Shown: in pieces, positions 1-8,874 of the stretch | Layout: every line of letters starts with the position of its first letter | How positions within the stretch are numbered: position 1 is the first letter of the stretch | NCBI GenBank assembly: GCA_022843465.1 | Contig: JALHNO010000010.1 | Location: 1 to 64,000 of the forward strand | Source: Pseudomonadota bacterium | Lineage (GTDB): Bacteria; Pseudomonadota; Gammaproteobacteria; Xanthomonadales; Ahniellaceae | Direction: 5' to 3' | Length of the DNA stretch: 64,000 nt | Notes under the pieces: generated by a model | What the model was told of the DNA's origin: nothing | Seen by the model: only the letters and a program-made list of their open reading frames with translations | The model's database searches: none | Translations under genes and position numbers: made by a program

Positions 1-112
1 GAGATGCGCTCCTGCTCCCCCATCGTGGACCCACCTGACTGGAGAGCCGTATGCGAGAAACTCGCCTGTACGGTTCGGAGGGCGGGGAGGCGGGAGCCTT
101 CCCGACCCCTAT
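1..112 (+). mobile_element. 3' end of a group II intron (domains V and VI)
   Basis: The window opens inside a group II intron. Bases 44-76 fold as domain V: GAGCCGT (44-50) pairs with ACGGTTC (70-76), GCGAG pairs with CTCGC around a short A-rich loop, and the catalytic AGC triad is present at 45-47. Bases 77-110 form a G/C-rich domain VI hairpin with an apparently unpaired A at 105. If the intron ends in CCTAT at 112 (the usual AY end), that A is eight nucleotides from the 3' end, the expected branch-point position. The reverse transcriptase/maturase gene would lie left of the window, so intact element versus fragment cannot be decided here. Confidence 0.8.
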
Positions 113-247
113 CATCAATACGATCTGCGTGAACGCTGACGGATTGCCCGAGAGCCGATGCGGTTCACTGCGTTCACCGCATCCTGCGTCCTTCGATGGT
201 GGTCAGACGAGGCGCGAATCGTGTTTCCTGCCGTGCTCGTCAAGTCG

Positions 248-275
248 TGATATCATGAAATCATGCTGCATGAGG
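248..275 (+). promoter_or_regulatory. possible toxin-antitoxin operator
   Basis: Just upstream of the antitoxin start is a perfect palindrome TGATATCA (248-255), overlapped by ATCATG at 252-257 and again at 260-265. Small symmetric or repeated sites next to the start codon are typical of toxin-antitoxin modules repressed by their own complex. The assignment rests on position and symmetry only. GAGG at 272-275 is the likely ribosome binding site for the start at 284. Confidence 0.3.
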
Positions 276-283
276 TATCCGTC

Positions 284-508
284 ATGTTGAAATCTGTGGG
301 AACGAGTGGCCAGCTGACCCTCGGAAAGAAATATTCGGGCCGCTATTTCGAGTTGGAGGAGCGCGCCAATGGCGAACTGGTGCTGCGCCCGGTCAAGCTG
401 GTTCGAGACAATGCGCGTGGCAAGGCGAGCAAGCTACCGGCCTTCGAAATTGTCGAGGTGAGGCAGGTGATTCTGCCCTCGCGTGAGGAGCGCAATGCCC
501 GTCGCTAG
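284..508 (+). CDS. antitoxin-like protein of a VapBC-type module
   Basis: This 74-residue protein directly precedes and overlaps a PIN-domain gene. The start at 284 is preferred to the ATG at 263 because GAGG lies eight bases upstream. The N-terminus (SVGTSGQLTLGKKY) has the flavour of a short beta-strand DNA-binding domain such as AbrB/SpoVT, and the C-terminal half is basic and probably binds the toxin. No family can be named with certainty, so the antitoxin role comes mainly from the pairing: its last 14 bases overlap the toxin gene, implying translational coupling. Confidence 0.6.
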   Translation: MLKSVGTSGQLTLGKKYSGRYFELEERANGELVLRPVKLVRDNARGKASKLPAFEIVEVRQVILPSREERNARR

Positions 509-914
509 AGTGTTTGTGGATACCAATATCTGGGTGTATGCGCACCTGCACACCAGGGACGACCCGCGCCATGCCAGGGCGCTGGGATTGGTGTCAGAGG
601 CCACCGGCCTGACCATCAGCCCCCAGGTCGTCGCCGAGTACTACAGCGTGATGCTCCGCAATGCTCAGCCGGATGCCCGCATCCAGGCGAATCTGCGCGC
701 CATCTTCGCGCGCACCTTGCTGCAGCCGGCGGATGCGCGGCTGCTCTCCTCGGCGCTGGCGATACGCAGTCGCTACGGTTTCTCGTTCTGGGATTGCCAG
801 ATCGTGGCGGCTGCACTTGAAGCCGGATGCGAGTCCCTGTGGACCGAGGACTTGCAGTCGGGGCAGGTCATCGAAGAGCGGCTACAGATCGTCAATCCCC
901 TGCTGGCGATTTGA
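495..914 (+). CDS. PIN-domain ribonuclease toxin, VapC-like
   Basis: A 139-residue single PIN domain. The acidic residues expected in the Mg2+-dependent ribonuclease centre are visible: Asp9 in FVDTNIWVYAH, Glu48 in VVAEYY, Asp100 in FWDCQIVAAA and Asp119 in WTEDLQSGQ. VapC-type toxins cleave RNA, often initiator tRNA or rRNA, until neutralised by the partner antitoxin. The ATG at 495 is chosen over the in-frame GTG at 483: GAGGAG sits four bases before it and the protein then begins directly with the first PIN strand. It overlaps the antitoxin gene by 14 bases. Confidence 0.85.
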   Translation: MPVARVFVDTNIWVYAHLHTRDDPRHARALGLVSEATGLTISPQVVAEYYSVMLRNAQPDARIQANLRAIFARTLLQPADARLLSSALAIRSRYGFSFWDCQIVAAALEAGCESLWTEDLQSGQVIEERLQIVNPLLAI

Positions 915-1006
915 CGCCCCGCAACCAGCCGGACTAATTGACGTTCGTTGCTGGGACTTTGTCCCGATAGTGGGCATCATTGCCACTGATCCTTGTCGCA
1001 CTCCTC

Positions 1007-2080
1007 ATGCCCACCACCTCCAACTCCACTCCATCGCGCTATCTGCTGTTCGGCACCGAACTCTATGCGATTCCGATCCTGCGTCCGCTGCAGGCGGCGA
1101 TTCGGGCCGAGGGTGGCGTGGCGTGCTGGTTTCTGCCGGGGCAGGATGCTGCTGTGCACCTGCAGGCAGGTGAGTCGTTGGTGACGAATGCATCGGCGGC
1201 GCGGCGGTTTGGCGCGGATGTGGTGCTCTGCGCGGCGAACTGGGTGCCGGAGTTTTTGCCGGGCCTCAAGGTCCAGGTCTTTCATGGTTTCAATGTCGAG
1301 AAGCGCGGGCAGGGGCGCGGGCACTTTCGCATGCGCGGCATGTTCGACCTGTACTGCACCCAGGGCCCGGATACCACGCGGCCGTTCCAGCAACTGGCCG
1401 ACGAGCTCGGCTACTTCCGTGTGGTCGAGACCGGCTGGCCGAAGCTCGATCCGCTGTTTGGTGGCGATGATCCGATCGCCGATGCGATTCGCAGTGCGGC
1501 GCAGGGCCGTCCGATCATCGGCTTCGGCTCGACCTTCACCGAGCGCCTGAGCTGCGCGCCGATGCTGGCCGACACGATTGCCGAACTGGTTGCAGGCGGC
1601 GACCATTACTGGGCGCTGACCCTGCATCCGCGCAGCGCGCCGGAGTTGTTTGCGCGCTATCGCGCCATGCAGGGGCCGAACGCCTGCTTTGTTGAACCGA
1701 CAGCGATGCTCAGTCTGCTGCGCGCGTCCGACGTGCTGGTCGCCGACACCTCGTCGATCCTGTCCGAGTTCGCAGTGTTGCGGCGTCCGGTGGTGACCTT
1801 TCGCAACCAGTCACCCAAGCCGCACATGCTCGACATCGGCGCCGCCGCCGCGCTGTTGCCGGCCGTGCAGCGTGCGCTTGATCCCGACGCCGAGTGGCAG
1901 GGCCGCATCGATCAGTACGCCGATGCCATCCATCCCTGGCGGGACGGCCAATCCAGTGCGCGCGTGCTGGCGGCGGCGCGGGACGCGATCCAGCGCGGCC
2001 GGACTGGCCTGCGGCGCAAGCCGTTCAATCTGCTGCGCAGCCTGCAGGCACGCGCCAGACTGCGGTATTTCTGGCCCTGA
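1007..2080 (+). CDS. CDP-glycerol glycerophosphotransferase family protein
   Basis: A 357-residue protein resembling TagB/TagF-type enzymes that transfer glycerol phosphate or related groups from CDP-activated donors to cell-surface polymers. Recognisable blocks are FHGFNVEKRGQGRG (receptor-loop region), TGWPKLDPLF, LHPRS and ADTSSILSEF, the last two matching the conserved donor-binding histidine and DTSS/SE segments of the family. No signal peptide or membrane segment is evident, so it probably works at the cytoplasmic face. The ATG at 1007 is used; an in-frame TTG at 980 would add nine residues, and neither has a good ribosome binding site. No polysaccharide cluster surrounds it, so its acceptor is unknown. 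Confidence 0.75.
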   Translation: MPTTSNSTPSRYLLFGTELYAIPILRPLQAAIRAEGGVACWFLPGQDAAVHLQAGESLVTNASAARRFGADVVLCAANWVPEFLPGLKVQVFHGFNVEKRGQGRGHFRMRGMFDLYCTQGPDTTRPFQQLADELGYFRVVETGWPKLDPLFGGDDPIADAIRSAAQGRPIIGFGSTFTERLSCAPMLADTIAELVAGGDHYWALTLHPRSAPELFARYRAMQGPNACFVEPTAMLSLLRASDVLVADTSSILSEFAVLRRPVVTFRNQSPKPHMLDIGAAAALLPAVQRALDPDAEWQGRIDQYADAIHPWRDGQSSARVLAAARDAIQRGRTGLRRKPFNLLRSLQARARLRYFWP

Positions 2081-2318
2081 CGGGCGGGCCGGCGAGGCTC
2101 CGGCAGGACCGATGGCAACGCGCCTCACAGCGAAAAACCGGAGCACCTGCGGACCCGGTGGCCGAGGTTTGTGTGCCGACCCGCTGCCCCAATCACAGAA
2201 CGGTTGGCCAGCCTACCGGTAAGTTTTTACAGGGTCGCCGGCAGTGGGGTCGGGTGTAGGCTCGTCAGGCGGCACATTGGAGTCGTGACACCGCACTTTC
2301 CGCCGTTGGAGGCACTCA

Positions 2319-4763
2319 ATGCCCGCGCTTGAGGCCAGCACAACCCGCAAGGACACGACGCCCGAAACTGCGCCGCGGCAGAGCTCGGTGGCTGTGCTGC
2401 GCTACGCCATCCTCGCCCTGGTTTCGGCCGCTGCGCTGGCCGCAATGCTGACGATCATCGTGCTGGAGATCCAGGCGGGCGCCAAGGCCTATGTGGTCGG
2501 CGAGGGCCACTGGTCCAAGGCCCAGCAGGACGCGGTCTATCATCTCTACCGCTATGCCGAACACGGCGCTGCCGACGACCTGATGCGTGCGCGTCAGGCA
2601 CTCGCAGTTCCACTCGCCGATCGCGATGCCCGGCTCGCGCTGGAGTCCGATCCGGTCGATGTGGCGCGCGCGCGCGCCGGGTTCATCGCCGGCGGCAATG
2701 CACCGGAGGACGTCGGCCGCATGGTCTGGCTGTTCCGCCTGTTGCCCAATGCGCCCTATATGCGGGAGTCGGTCGCGCTCTGGCGGCAGGCCGATGTCAG
2801 CATCCTGGAACTGCAGGCACTCGCCGATGAGCTGGAGGCGATCCATCGTCGCGGCCAGCCGTCGGCCGCGGAGCTCCGCGCATTGCAGGCCGAGATCAGC
2901 GCGATCGACGAAACCCTGCGGCCGATCGAGCTGGCGTACTCGAAGTCCCTGCTGCATGCCGCGCGCCTGTTGCACCGCTTTCTGCTGGTCGCCAGCGCCG
3001 TGATCTTCCTGTTGATCGCCGGCTTCGCCATCGTCGTGCTGCGCGGCGCGGTCCGGCGCATCACCGAGAGCGAAGGCAAGTTTCGCGCTGCCTTCGACCA
3101 GGCCGCCGTGGGCATGCTCAAGCTCGACTGCGCCGGCAGCATCATCGAGATCAACCAGGCGCTGGCGGAGGTGCTTGGTTACCAGCCGGAGCAACTGATC
3201 GGGCGGCCGCTGGCGACCCTGCTGCACGGCGATGAGCACGGCCAACTGCTGCCGCGGGGGACGGCCGAGGACTGGCATGGTCAAAACGTTCCGAGCGATC
3301 GTCAGTTTCTGCGCCGCGACGGCCAGGTGCGCTGGGGTCGCTGGACCGCTTCCCTGATCCGCGGTGCCGACCGCCAGCCCGATCGCGTCTTTGCGATCGT
3401 CGAGGATGTCTCCAGGGCCCGCCAGATGGCAGCCGACATGCTGCATCAGGCCAGTCACGACGCGCTCACCGGTCTGATCAACCGGCGCGAAATCGAGCGC
3501 AGGCTGGAGTCGGTGCTGGCCAGCGCCCATGTTCAGGGCCTGCGGCATACCCTCTGCATCATCGATCTCGACCAGTTCAAGCTGATCAACGATTCCTGCG
3601 GGCATGCGGTCGGCGATCTGATGCTGCGGCAGATTGCGATCGGCCTGAGCAGTCAGCTGGACGAGGGCGATTGGGTCGGCCGCCTGGGCGGTGACGAATT
3701 TGCCCTGCTTCTGCATGGGGCCAGGCTGGAACGTGCTGAGGTGATTGCCGGCCGCATTCGCACCCAGCTGGCCGCCAGCATCTTCCCTTGGCAGGGACGA
3801 AACTTCAGCACCACCTGCAGCATCGGCCTGGTCGAGATCAGTGCCGCGACCACCGATGTCAGCTGGCTGCTGCGCGCCGGCGACGCCGCCTGCTATCTCG
3901 CCAAGGACGAGGGTCGCAACCGGGTGCGCAGCTATCGCGAATCGGATGCGGCGATCGCGCGACGCCGCAGCGAGATGGAATGGGTCGGCGAAGTCAGCAC
4001 GGCGATGGCCGAGGGCCGGCTGCAGCTGTTTGCGCAGCGCATTCTGCCGATGCGCGGACAGGGCGGTCTGATGTACGAGGTGCTGCTGCGCCTGCTCGGC
4101 AGCGATGGTCGTCTGCACGCACCGGCAAACTTCCTGCCCGCCGCCGAGCGTTATGGTCAGGCCGCCGCGATCGATCGCGCGGTCTTGCGCATGCTGTTCG
4201 ATCAGCTTGCCAGCGACCCGGCCCATCTCGACCAGCTCGATCTTTGCCACGTCAATGTCTCGGCGCAATCGATCACCGATCCGGCGTTCCGCAGTTTCGT
4301 CATTGACCGGATTGAACGCGGTCGCGTGCCGGCGTCCAAGCTTTGTTTCGAGATTACCGAAACCGCGGTGATGGCCAACTTGAACGAAGCCCGCGCCTTC
4401 ATCGATGCGGTGCGCGCGCGCGGCTGTCGGGTGGCGCTGGATGACTTCGGCAGCGGGCTCTCGTCGTTCGGATATCTGAAACATCTGGATATCGACATCC
4501 TCAAGATCGACGGCATGTTCGTCCGCGATATCGACAGCGACAGTATTGATTTCGCCCTGGTGCGCTCGATCTGCGAACTCGGCCGCACGCTCGGCAAGAG
4601 CACCATCGCGGAGTGGGCCGAATCCGATGCCGTGGTCAGCCGCCTGGTCGATGTCGGTGTCGATTATGTGCAGGGCTTCGCCTTGCACATCCCGTGCCGG
4701 CTCGATGAGTTGATGCGCCAGGTGGTGCCCGATCCGGAGCGCGATTACGCGGCGATGGGGTGA
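2319..4763 (+). CDS. membrane PAS-GGDEF-EAL c-di-GMP signalling protein
   Basis: An 814-residue inner-membrane protein. Order: short cytoplasmic N-terminus, TM at about 28-50, periplasmic sensor region 51-218, TM 219-242, PAS about 252-365, GGDEF about 375-540, EAL about 560-805. The diguanylate cyclase signature is intact (RLGGDEF, 455-461), but there is no RxxD product-inhibition site at the usual spacing before it. The phosphodiesterase signature reads EVL at 587-589 with the other catalytic blocks kept: NVSAQ, EITET, DDFGSG, KIDGMFV and the AEWAE glutamate. Both activities are possible. GGAGG six bases before the ATG fixes the start. Confidence 0.93.
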   Translation: MPALEASTTRKDTTPETAPRQSSVAVLRYAILALVSAAALAAMLTIIVLEIQAGAKAYVVGEGHWSKAQQDAVYHLYRYAEHGAADDLMRARQALAVPLADRDARLALESDPVDVARARAGFIAGGNAPEDVGRMVWLFRLLPNAPYMRESVALWRQADVSILELQALADELEAIHRRGQPSAAELRALQAEISAIDETLRPIELAYSKSLLHAARLLHRFLLVASAVIFLLIAGFAIVVLRGAVRRITESEGKFRAAFDQAAVGMLKLDCAGSIIEINQALAEVLGYQPEQLIGRPLATLLHGDEHGQLLPRGTAEDWHGQNVPSDRQFLRRDGQVRWGRWTASLIRGADRQPDRVFAIVEDVSRARQMAADMLHQASHDALTGLINRREIERRLESVLASAHVQGLRHTLCIIDLDQFKLINDSCGHAVGDLMLRQIAIGLSSQLDEGDWVGRLGGDEFALLLHGARLERAEVIAGRIRTQLAASIFPWQGRNFSTTCSIGLVEISAATTDVSWLLRAGDAACYLAKDEGRNRVRSYRESDAAIARRRSEMEWVGEVSTAMAEGRLQLFAQRILPMRGQGGLMYEVLLRLLGSDGRLHAPANFLPAAERYGQAAAIDRAVLRMLFDQLASDPAHLDQLDLCHVNVSAQSITDPAFRSFVIDRIERGRVPASKLCFEITETAVMANLNEARAFIDAVRARGCRVALDDFGSGLSSFGYLKHLDIDILKIDGMFVRDIDSDSIDFALVRSICELGRTLGKSTIAEWAESDAVVSRLVDVGVDYVQGFALHIPCRLDELMRQVVPDPERDYAAMG

Positions 4764-4933
4764 GTCGCCGACGTGTTCGTGAACCAGGTTCTCGCTCCGA
4801 TGGCCTGCAGTCCTGCATCCCGCTGCACCGCGCCAGCGGAACGATATCTGCCTTGAGAGTCTGCGCATGCACAGACGCCCTCTACGGGCCGAGGATGGAA
4901 TTCGAAACCTGATTGAACGGGATCCTCAGCCGC

Positions 4934-4986
4934 TGTTGCGCGCCAACGGCGCAATTCAATCCAGCCCATGTCAACGCCCTCGCTAC
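4934..4986. repeat. degenerate copy of the GCAATTCAA / CAACGCCC intergenic repeat
   Basis: The 499-base gap 4764-5262 contains no supportable gene. Within it, 4936-4954 is a perfect hairpin (TTGCGC, 7-base loop, GCGCAA) followed by AATTCAATCCAGCCC and CAACGCCC. The same order (G/C hairpin, GCAATTCAA, AGCCCAGGG, CAACGCCC) occurs at 51353-51400, so this looks like a diverged member of a dispersed intergenic family. A second perfect hairpin (GGCGTCG / CGACGCC, 5118-5137) lies nearby with no T-tract. Confidence 0.55.
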
Positions 4987-5223
4987 TGCGGGCCGACGCT
5001 GGATGACGGAGTCTGATTGGATGCGATACGGTACCGCTGAGTGCGCAAAAAACCGGTTTGGTCTCCAGGGGTGCAGTTGAGCTGCGGATTCCGCGGCAGG
5101 GTGCTGCGGGAATGGAGGGCGTCGTTCCTGCGACGCCTGCAGGCTAGCGACAGGCCATCGGTGAGAATGCGCCGGGATTCGTATCAGAAGCGAGCGATCA
5201 GGGCGGCGTTGTGACAGAAGCCA

Positions 5224-5250
5224 GAGCGGCCGCACGGGAGCGCGGCCCTC
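5224..5250 (-). terminator. hairpin downstream of the tricorn-like gene
   Basis: GAG-C-GGCCGC (5224-5233) pairs with GCGGCC-CTC (5242-5250) around an eight-base loop with a single bulged C. It lies 13 bases beyond the stop of the minus-strand protease gene. There is no run of U after it, so it is a candidate transcript-end or stability hairpin and not a classical intrinsic terminator. Confidence 0.4.
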
Positions 5251-5262
5251 CGCCCATCCCAG

Positions 5263-8200
5263 TCAGCGTACGCGCACCGGAAATTCCGGGCGCTTGCGCG
5301 GCGCCGCGGGCTGCTTGTCGAGCGCCTCCAGTGCCAGTTCGATTGCGCGATCAAGCTGCGGATCGCGACCGGCTGCGACCTCGGCCGGCCATTGCTCGAC
5401 CTCGACATCGGGCGCCACGCCTTCGTTCTCCACGGTGAACCCGTCCTCGGTCCAGATCGCGAGATTCGGTGCGGTGACACTGCCGCCGTCCATCAAACTG
5501 GGAAAACCGAGAATGCCGACCAGGCCACCCCAGGTGCGCTTGCCGACGACCGGTCCGAGTTCAAAGCGCTTGAACATCCACGGCAGCAGATCACCGCCGG
5601 AACCGGCGGTCTCATCGGTGATCATCACCTTGGGTCCGAAGATCGCGCCGCGCGGGCTGACCAGATCCTGGCCGTAGCGCAGGGTCCAGTTGGCGACGAA
5701 GGGCCGGCGCAGGATGTCGATGTAATAGTCGGCGATCAGTCCGCCGCCATTGAAGCGCTCGTCGAGGATGATGCCGGCACGATCGGACTGCGGATAGAAA
5801 TAGCGCTTGAAGCTGGCATGGCCGGCCTCGGCGGTATTGGGCACATGCACATAGGCCAGGCGACCCTTGCTGCGCTCGCTGACGTAGCGCAGATTGCCTT
5901 CGACCCAATCGAGATAGCGCAGACTGGTTTCACTGTCGACCGGCACCACCACGACATCGCGGGCATTGCCGCCATCGGCGCGCGGGCCGACCCGCAAAAC
6001 GACCTGGCGGCCGGCACGGTTCTGCATCAGCGCGTGGATGCTGGTCGGCGCACGCAGCTCGACGCCATCGATCGCGAGGATGTACTCGCCGGCCTTGACC
6101 TCGACGCCGGGCGTGCGCAGCGGCGCGCGCAGTTCCGGATTCCAGTTCAAGCCGCCGAGCACCTTGCGCAGGCGATAGCGGCCATCGACGATTTCGTAGT
6201 CGGCGCCGAGCAGGCCGACACTGATCTTCTTCGGCTTGAACGGATAGTCGCCGGGACTGAGGTAACTGTGGCCGACCGCAAGTTCGCTGAGCATCATCTG
6301 GATGACCCGGTCGAGGTCGGCGCGGGTCGCCAGATGCGGCAGGAAGGCGCGGTATTTGCTGCGCATCGCCGGCCAGTCGGCGCCGTGGAAATTGTCGGCA
6401 TAGAAGTAGTCGCGATTGATCCGCCAGGCATCGTCGAGGATCTGCGCCCATTCGGCGCGCGGTTCGACCAGGACACTGAGCTTGTCGAGCGCGAGCTTGC
6501 CCTTGCCAGCTGCCAGCTCATCGCCGACATCGGTAACGAACCAGTCGGTTCCGATCCGGTAGGCGATGCGTTTGCCGTCATCGGACAGATGGAAATCCTC
6601 GACTTCGCGCGCCAGGGTCTTGGCTTCGCGCTTTTCCAGGGTAAAGCGCTTGAGTTCGCCCGGTGAGTCGAAGGCCTCGAACGACGTCTTGCCGATCGTC
6701 TCAAGGAAAAAGATCTCGCCACTGGCGCCGACCTTGAGTCCGCGGCGGGTGCCGATGCCCGCAGGCAGGGCGACGATGCGATCACCGAGGCCCTCGACGT
6801 CGATGCGCACGCTCTTTTCGGGCTCAGGCTTGGCGGGCTTTTTCTTCTTGTCGCCGGCGGCCTCGTCCGTCTTGTCTGCATCGTCTTCGTCGTCGCCGAT
6901 GCTGACTTCATCGCTCTGCGGCGGTAGCGGGTTGGGACCATCGGCGCGCAGGGTGATCGCGTACAGCGCATGCGTCATCGAACTGTCGGTGCTGTTCTGC
7001 GAGAACCAGTCCTTCAGCGGCCCGGCATCGGTCGATGCAAGTACATAGAGGAATTCCCCGTCCGGGTCGAAGACCGGCTCAACCATCTCCGACAATCCAT
7101 CTGTCATCTGGATCGATGCGCCGCGCTCGACCGACCAGGCATACACGGTGCGGATCAGCCCCGCCGCCTGCACGGTATAAGCCAGCCAGCGCGAGTCCGG
7201 GGACCAGGTTGCGGTCATCAGATCGAGCGGCGAATACACCGGCTCGGACGCCACTTTGATCTGCTTGCCCGAGCCCAGTTCGATGACCCACAGCGACTGG
7301 CTGTTGTCCTGGAAGGCGATCCTGCTGCCATCGGGAGAAAACAGCGGCGCGGAATAGGCACCGGCACCCTGCAGGGGATAGCGACGCGGTTGCCGGCCGT
7401 CGGCCTGGGCGGAAACGTGCAGGGCGTATTCGCCATCGGCATCGGAGAACCAGGCGATGCGTTTGCCATCGCGCGACCAGGTCGGCGAGTGCTCATTGCT
7501 GCCCGGAGCGCGGGTCAGTTGGCGCGGGTCGCCCTTGTCGGCGGGCACCGTGACGATCTCGCCGCGGTAGTTGAACGCGATGCGCTTGAGATCCGGTGCG
7601 GGGCCGGCCTCGCGCAGCCACTTCGGATCGCTGGCCAGGCGCGTGCGGGTTTCGCCCAGGTCGGAAATCACCGACAGCACGATGCGCTCGCTGGTTTTGG
7701 CCACGGTGTCGTACTGGTAGAGATAGCCGCCGTGCTCGAAGACGATCACACCCTCGGCATTGGCCGCTGGCGTGCGTACCGGAAAATCCTTGAGCGTGGT
7801 CAGCTGGCTCGGTTCAGCGGCGATGCCGTTGTAGCGGAACAGGTTGAACTCGCCATTGCGGTCCGAGTTGAAGTAGAGGGTATCGCCGACCCACATGGGA
7901 TCGGTGTCATTGCCACCCGCGGCCGGCTTGCTGATTTCGGTGACCGCCAGTGTGGCCAGATCGAGCAGCCAGATCCGGCTCTGGGTACCGCCGCGATAGT
8001 TTTTCCACTGGTGGAAGGGCTCGGCATTCGGCGTATAGGCCAGGGTCTTGCCGTCCGGCGACAGCGCCGCCTTGCTGCCGCTCGGAACTGGCAGGCGCTG
8101 CGGCAGGCCGCTGCCGTCAACTGCCACGGTGTAGAGATAGCGCAGCCGGCTGGTGTAATGAGCTTCGCTGGATTCGAACAATACGGCCGAACCATCCGGC

Positions 8201-8550
8201 GTGAAGCCGCGCACGATATCGGCGCCCGGTTGCCAGCTCAGCCGACGGACCTCGCCACCATGGGCGGGCATGACATAGACGTCGAGGTTGTCGACATAGT
8301 CGGCGCTGAACGCCAGCCACTTGCCATCGGGCGAGAACCGCGGCCATTGCTCGATGCCCGCGGCCTGGGTAAGCCGGCGCGCGCTGCCCCCGCTGCGCGC
8401 TGCCAGCCAGAGATCATTGTCGTACTGGAACGCGATGCGATCGCCGTGCACGGCGGGCATGAACAACATCCGGGTGTCGGCGATATCGACCGCCGCGGCG
8501 CTTGGCACTGACACCGCGCAAACCAGCAATGCAAACAGAATCCTCATCAT
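5263..8550 (-). CDS. tricorn-like S41 family peptidase (first paralogue)
   Basis: A 1095-residue exported protein. Signal peptide at 1-20 (MMRILFALLVCAVSVPSAAA); WD40/PD40-type propeller repeats over about residues 25-520 (RFSPDGKWLAFSA, TWSRDGKRIAW and similar); a charged low-complexity insert (DDEDDADKTDEAAGDKKKKP) near 545-570; a helical tricorn-core region with WRINRDYFYADNFHG and AVGHSYLSPGDY; a PDZ domain; and a C-terminal S41 peptidase. The nucleophile is probably Ser984 in ETAGSGGDLLPW, with the GHSY histidine and the VENEG glutamate completing the site. The size matches tricorn proteases, which degrade peptides, but the signal peptide implies periplasmic or surface work. A paralogue lies at 51691-54927. 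Confidence 0.9.
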   Translation of the reverse strand: MMRILFALLVCAVSVPSAAAVDIADTRMLFMPAVHGDRIAFQYDNDLWLAARSGGSARRLTQAAGIEQWPRFSPDGKWLAFSADYVDNLDVYVMPAHGGEVRRLSWQPGADIVRGFTPDGSAVLFESSEAHYTSRLRYLYTVAVDGSGLPQRLPVPSGSKAALSPDGKTLAYTPNAEPFHQWKNYRGGTQSRIWLLDLATLAVTEISKPAAGGNDTDPMWVGDTLYFNSDRNGEFNLFRYNGIAAEPSQLTTLKDFPVRTPAANAEGVIVFEHGGYLYQYDTVAKTSERIVLSVISDLGETRTRLASDPKWLREAGPAPDLKRIAFNYRGEIVTVPADKGDPRQLTRAPGSNEHSPTWSRDGKRIAWFSDADGEYALHVSAQADGRQPRRYPLQGAGAYSAPLFSPDGSRIAFQDNSQSLWVIELGSGKQIKVASEPVYSPLDLMTATWSPDSRWLAYTVQAAGLIRTVYAWSVERGASIQMTDGLSEMVEPVFDPDGEFLYVLASTDAGPLKDWFSQNSTDSSMTHALYAITLRADGPNPLPPQSDEVSIGDDEDDADKTDEAAGDKKKKPAKPEPEKSVRIDVEGLGDRIVALPAGIGTRRGLKVGASGEIFFLETIGKTSFEAFDSPGELKRFTLEKREAKTLAREVEDFHLSDDGKRIAYRIGTDWFVTDVGDELAAGKGKLALDKLSVLVEPRAEWAQILDDAWRINRDYFYADNFHGADWPAMRSKYRAFLPHLATRADLDRVIQMMLSELAVGHSYLSPGDYPFKPKKISVGLLGADYEIVDGRYRLRKVLGGLNWNPELRAPLRTPGVEVKAGEYILAIDGVELRAPTSIHALMQNRAGRQVVLRVGPRADGGNARDVVVVPVDSETSLRYLDWVEGNLRYVSERSKGRLAYVHVPNTAEAGHASFKRYFYPQSDRAGIILDERFNGGGLIADYYIDILRRPFVANWTLRYGQDLVSPRGAIFGPKVMITDETAGSGGDLLPWMFKRFELGPVVGKRTWGGLVGILGFPSLMDGGSVTAPNLAIWTEDGFTVENEGVAPDVEVEQWPAEVAAGRDPQLDRAIELALEALDKQPAAPRKRPEFPVRVR

Positions 8551-8821
8551 CGGGCTGCCCTGATGCGGCGTAGGCCGCGAAAGTCCCGAGCATAGCGGCG
8601 CGCCCGTGCCGCCGGCGCGTGACGAAAGTGCTGGTCGTGGTACGCACGTGGCGCGCCTGCCGGCGGGCCCTGCCGCATTCAGATATTCACTATCACTGTT
8701 TCATCACGGTCGACCAGACTGATATCGAAACAAACTCAGTCGCCATACAGCTATCAATCGCCCAGCTAAATGGTGTCTCGCCAGCCACACCCAAATACCG
8801 GCCCACAAGGCAATACTCGAT

Positions 8822-8847
8822 TGCCGTCAGCGTGACTGCTGACGGCA
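8822..8847. promoter_or_regulatory. perfect 10-bp inverted repeat before the outer-membrane protein gene
   Basis: TGCCGTCAGC (8822-8831), six-base spacer, GCTGACGGCA (8838-8847), ending 27 bases before the ATG at 8875. It could be an operator or a 5' UTR hairpin shielding or stabilising the message. The remainder of the 324-base gap 8551-8874 shows no gene. Confidence 0.5.
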
Positions 8848-8874
8848 TACCCCTGTGAATTCAAGGATCGAGCT

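Noticed and set aside
51-290. 79-codon frame at the left edge
   Set aside because: It begins inside intron domain V and runs through non-coding intron and spacer sequence.
2316-4868. 850-codon open frame on the minus strand opposite the PAS-GGDEF-EAL gene
   Set aside because: It is an exact antisense shadow of a well-supported gene. High GC at third positions keeps the opposite frame open, and its translation shows no domain and no ribosome binding site.
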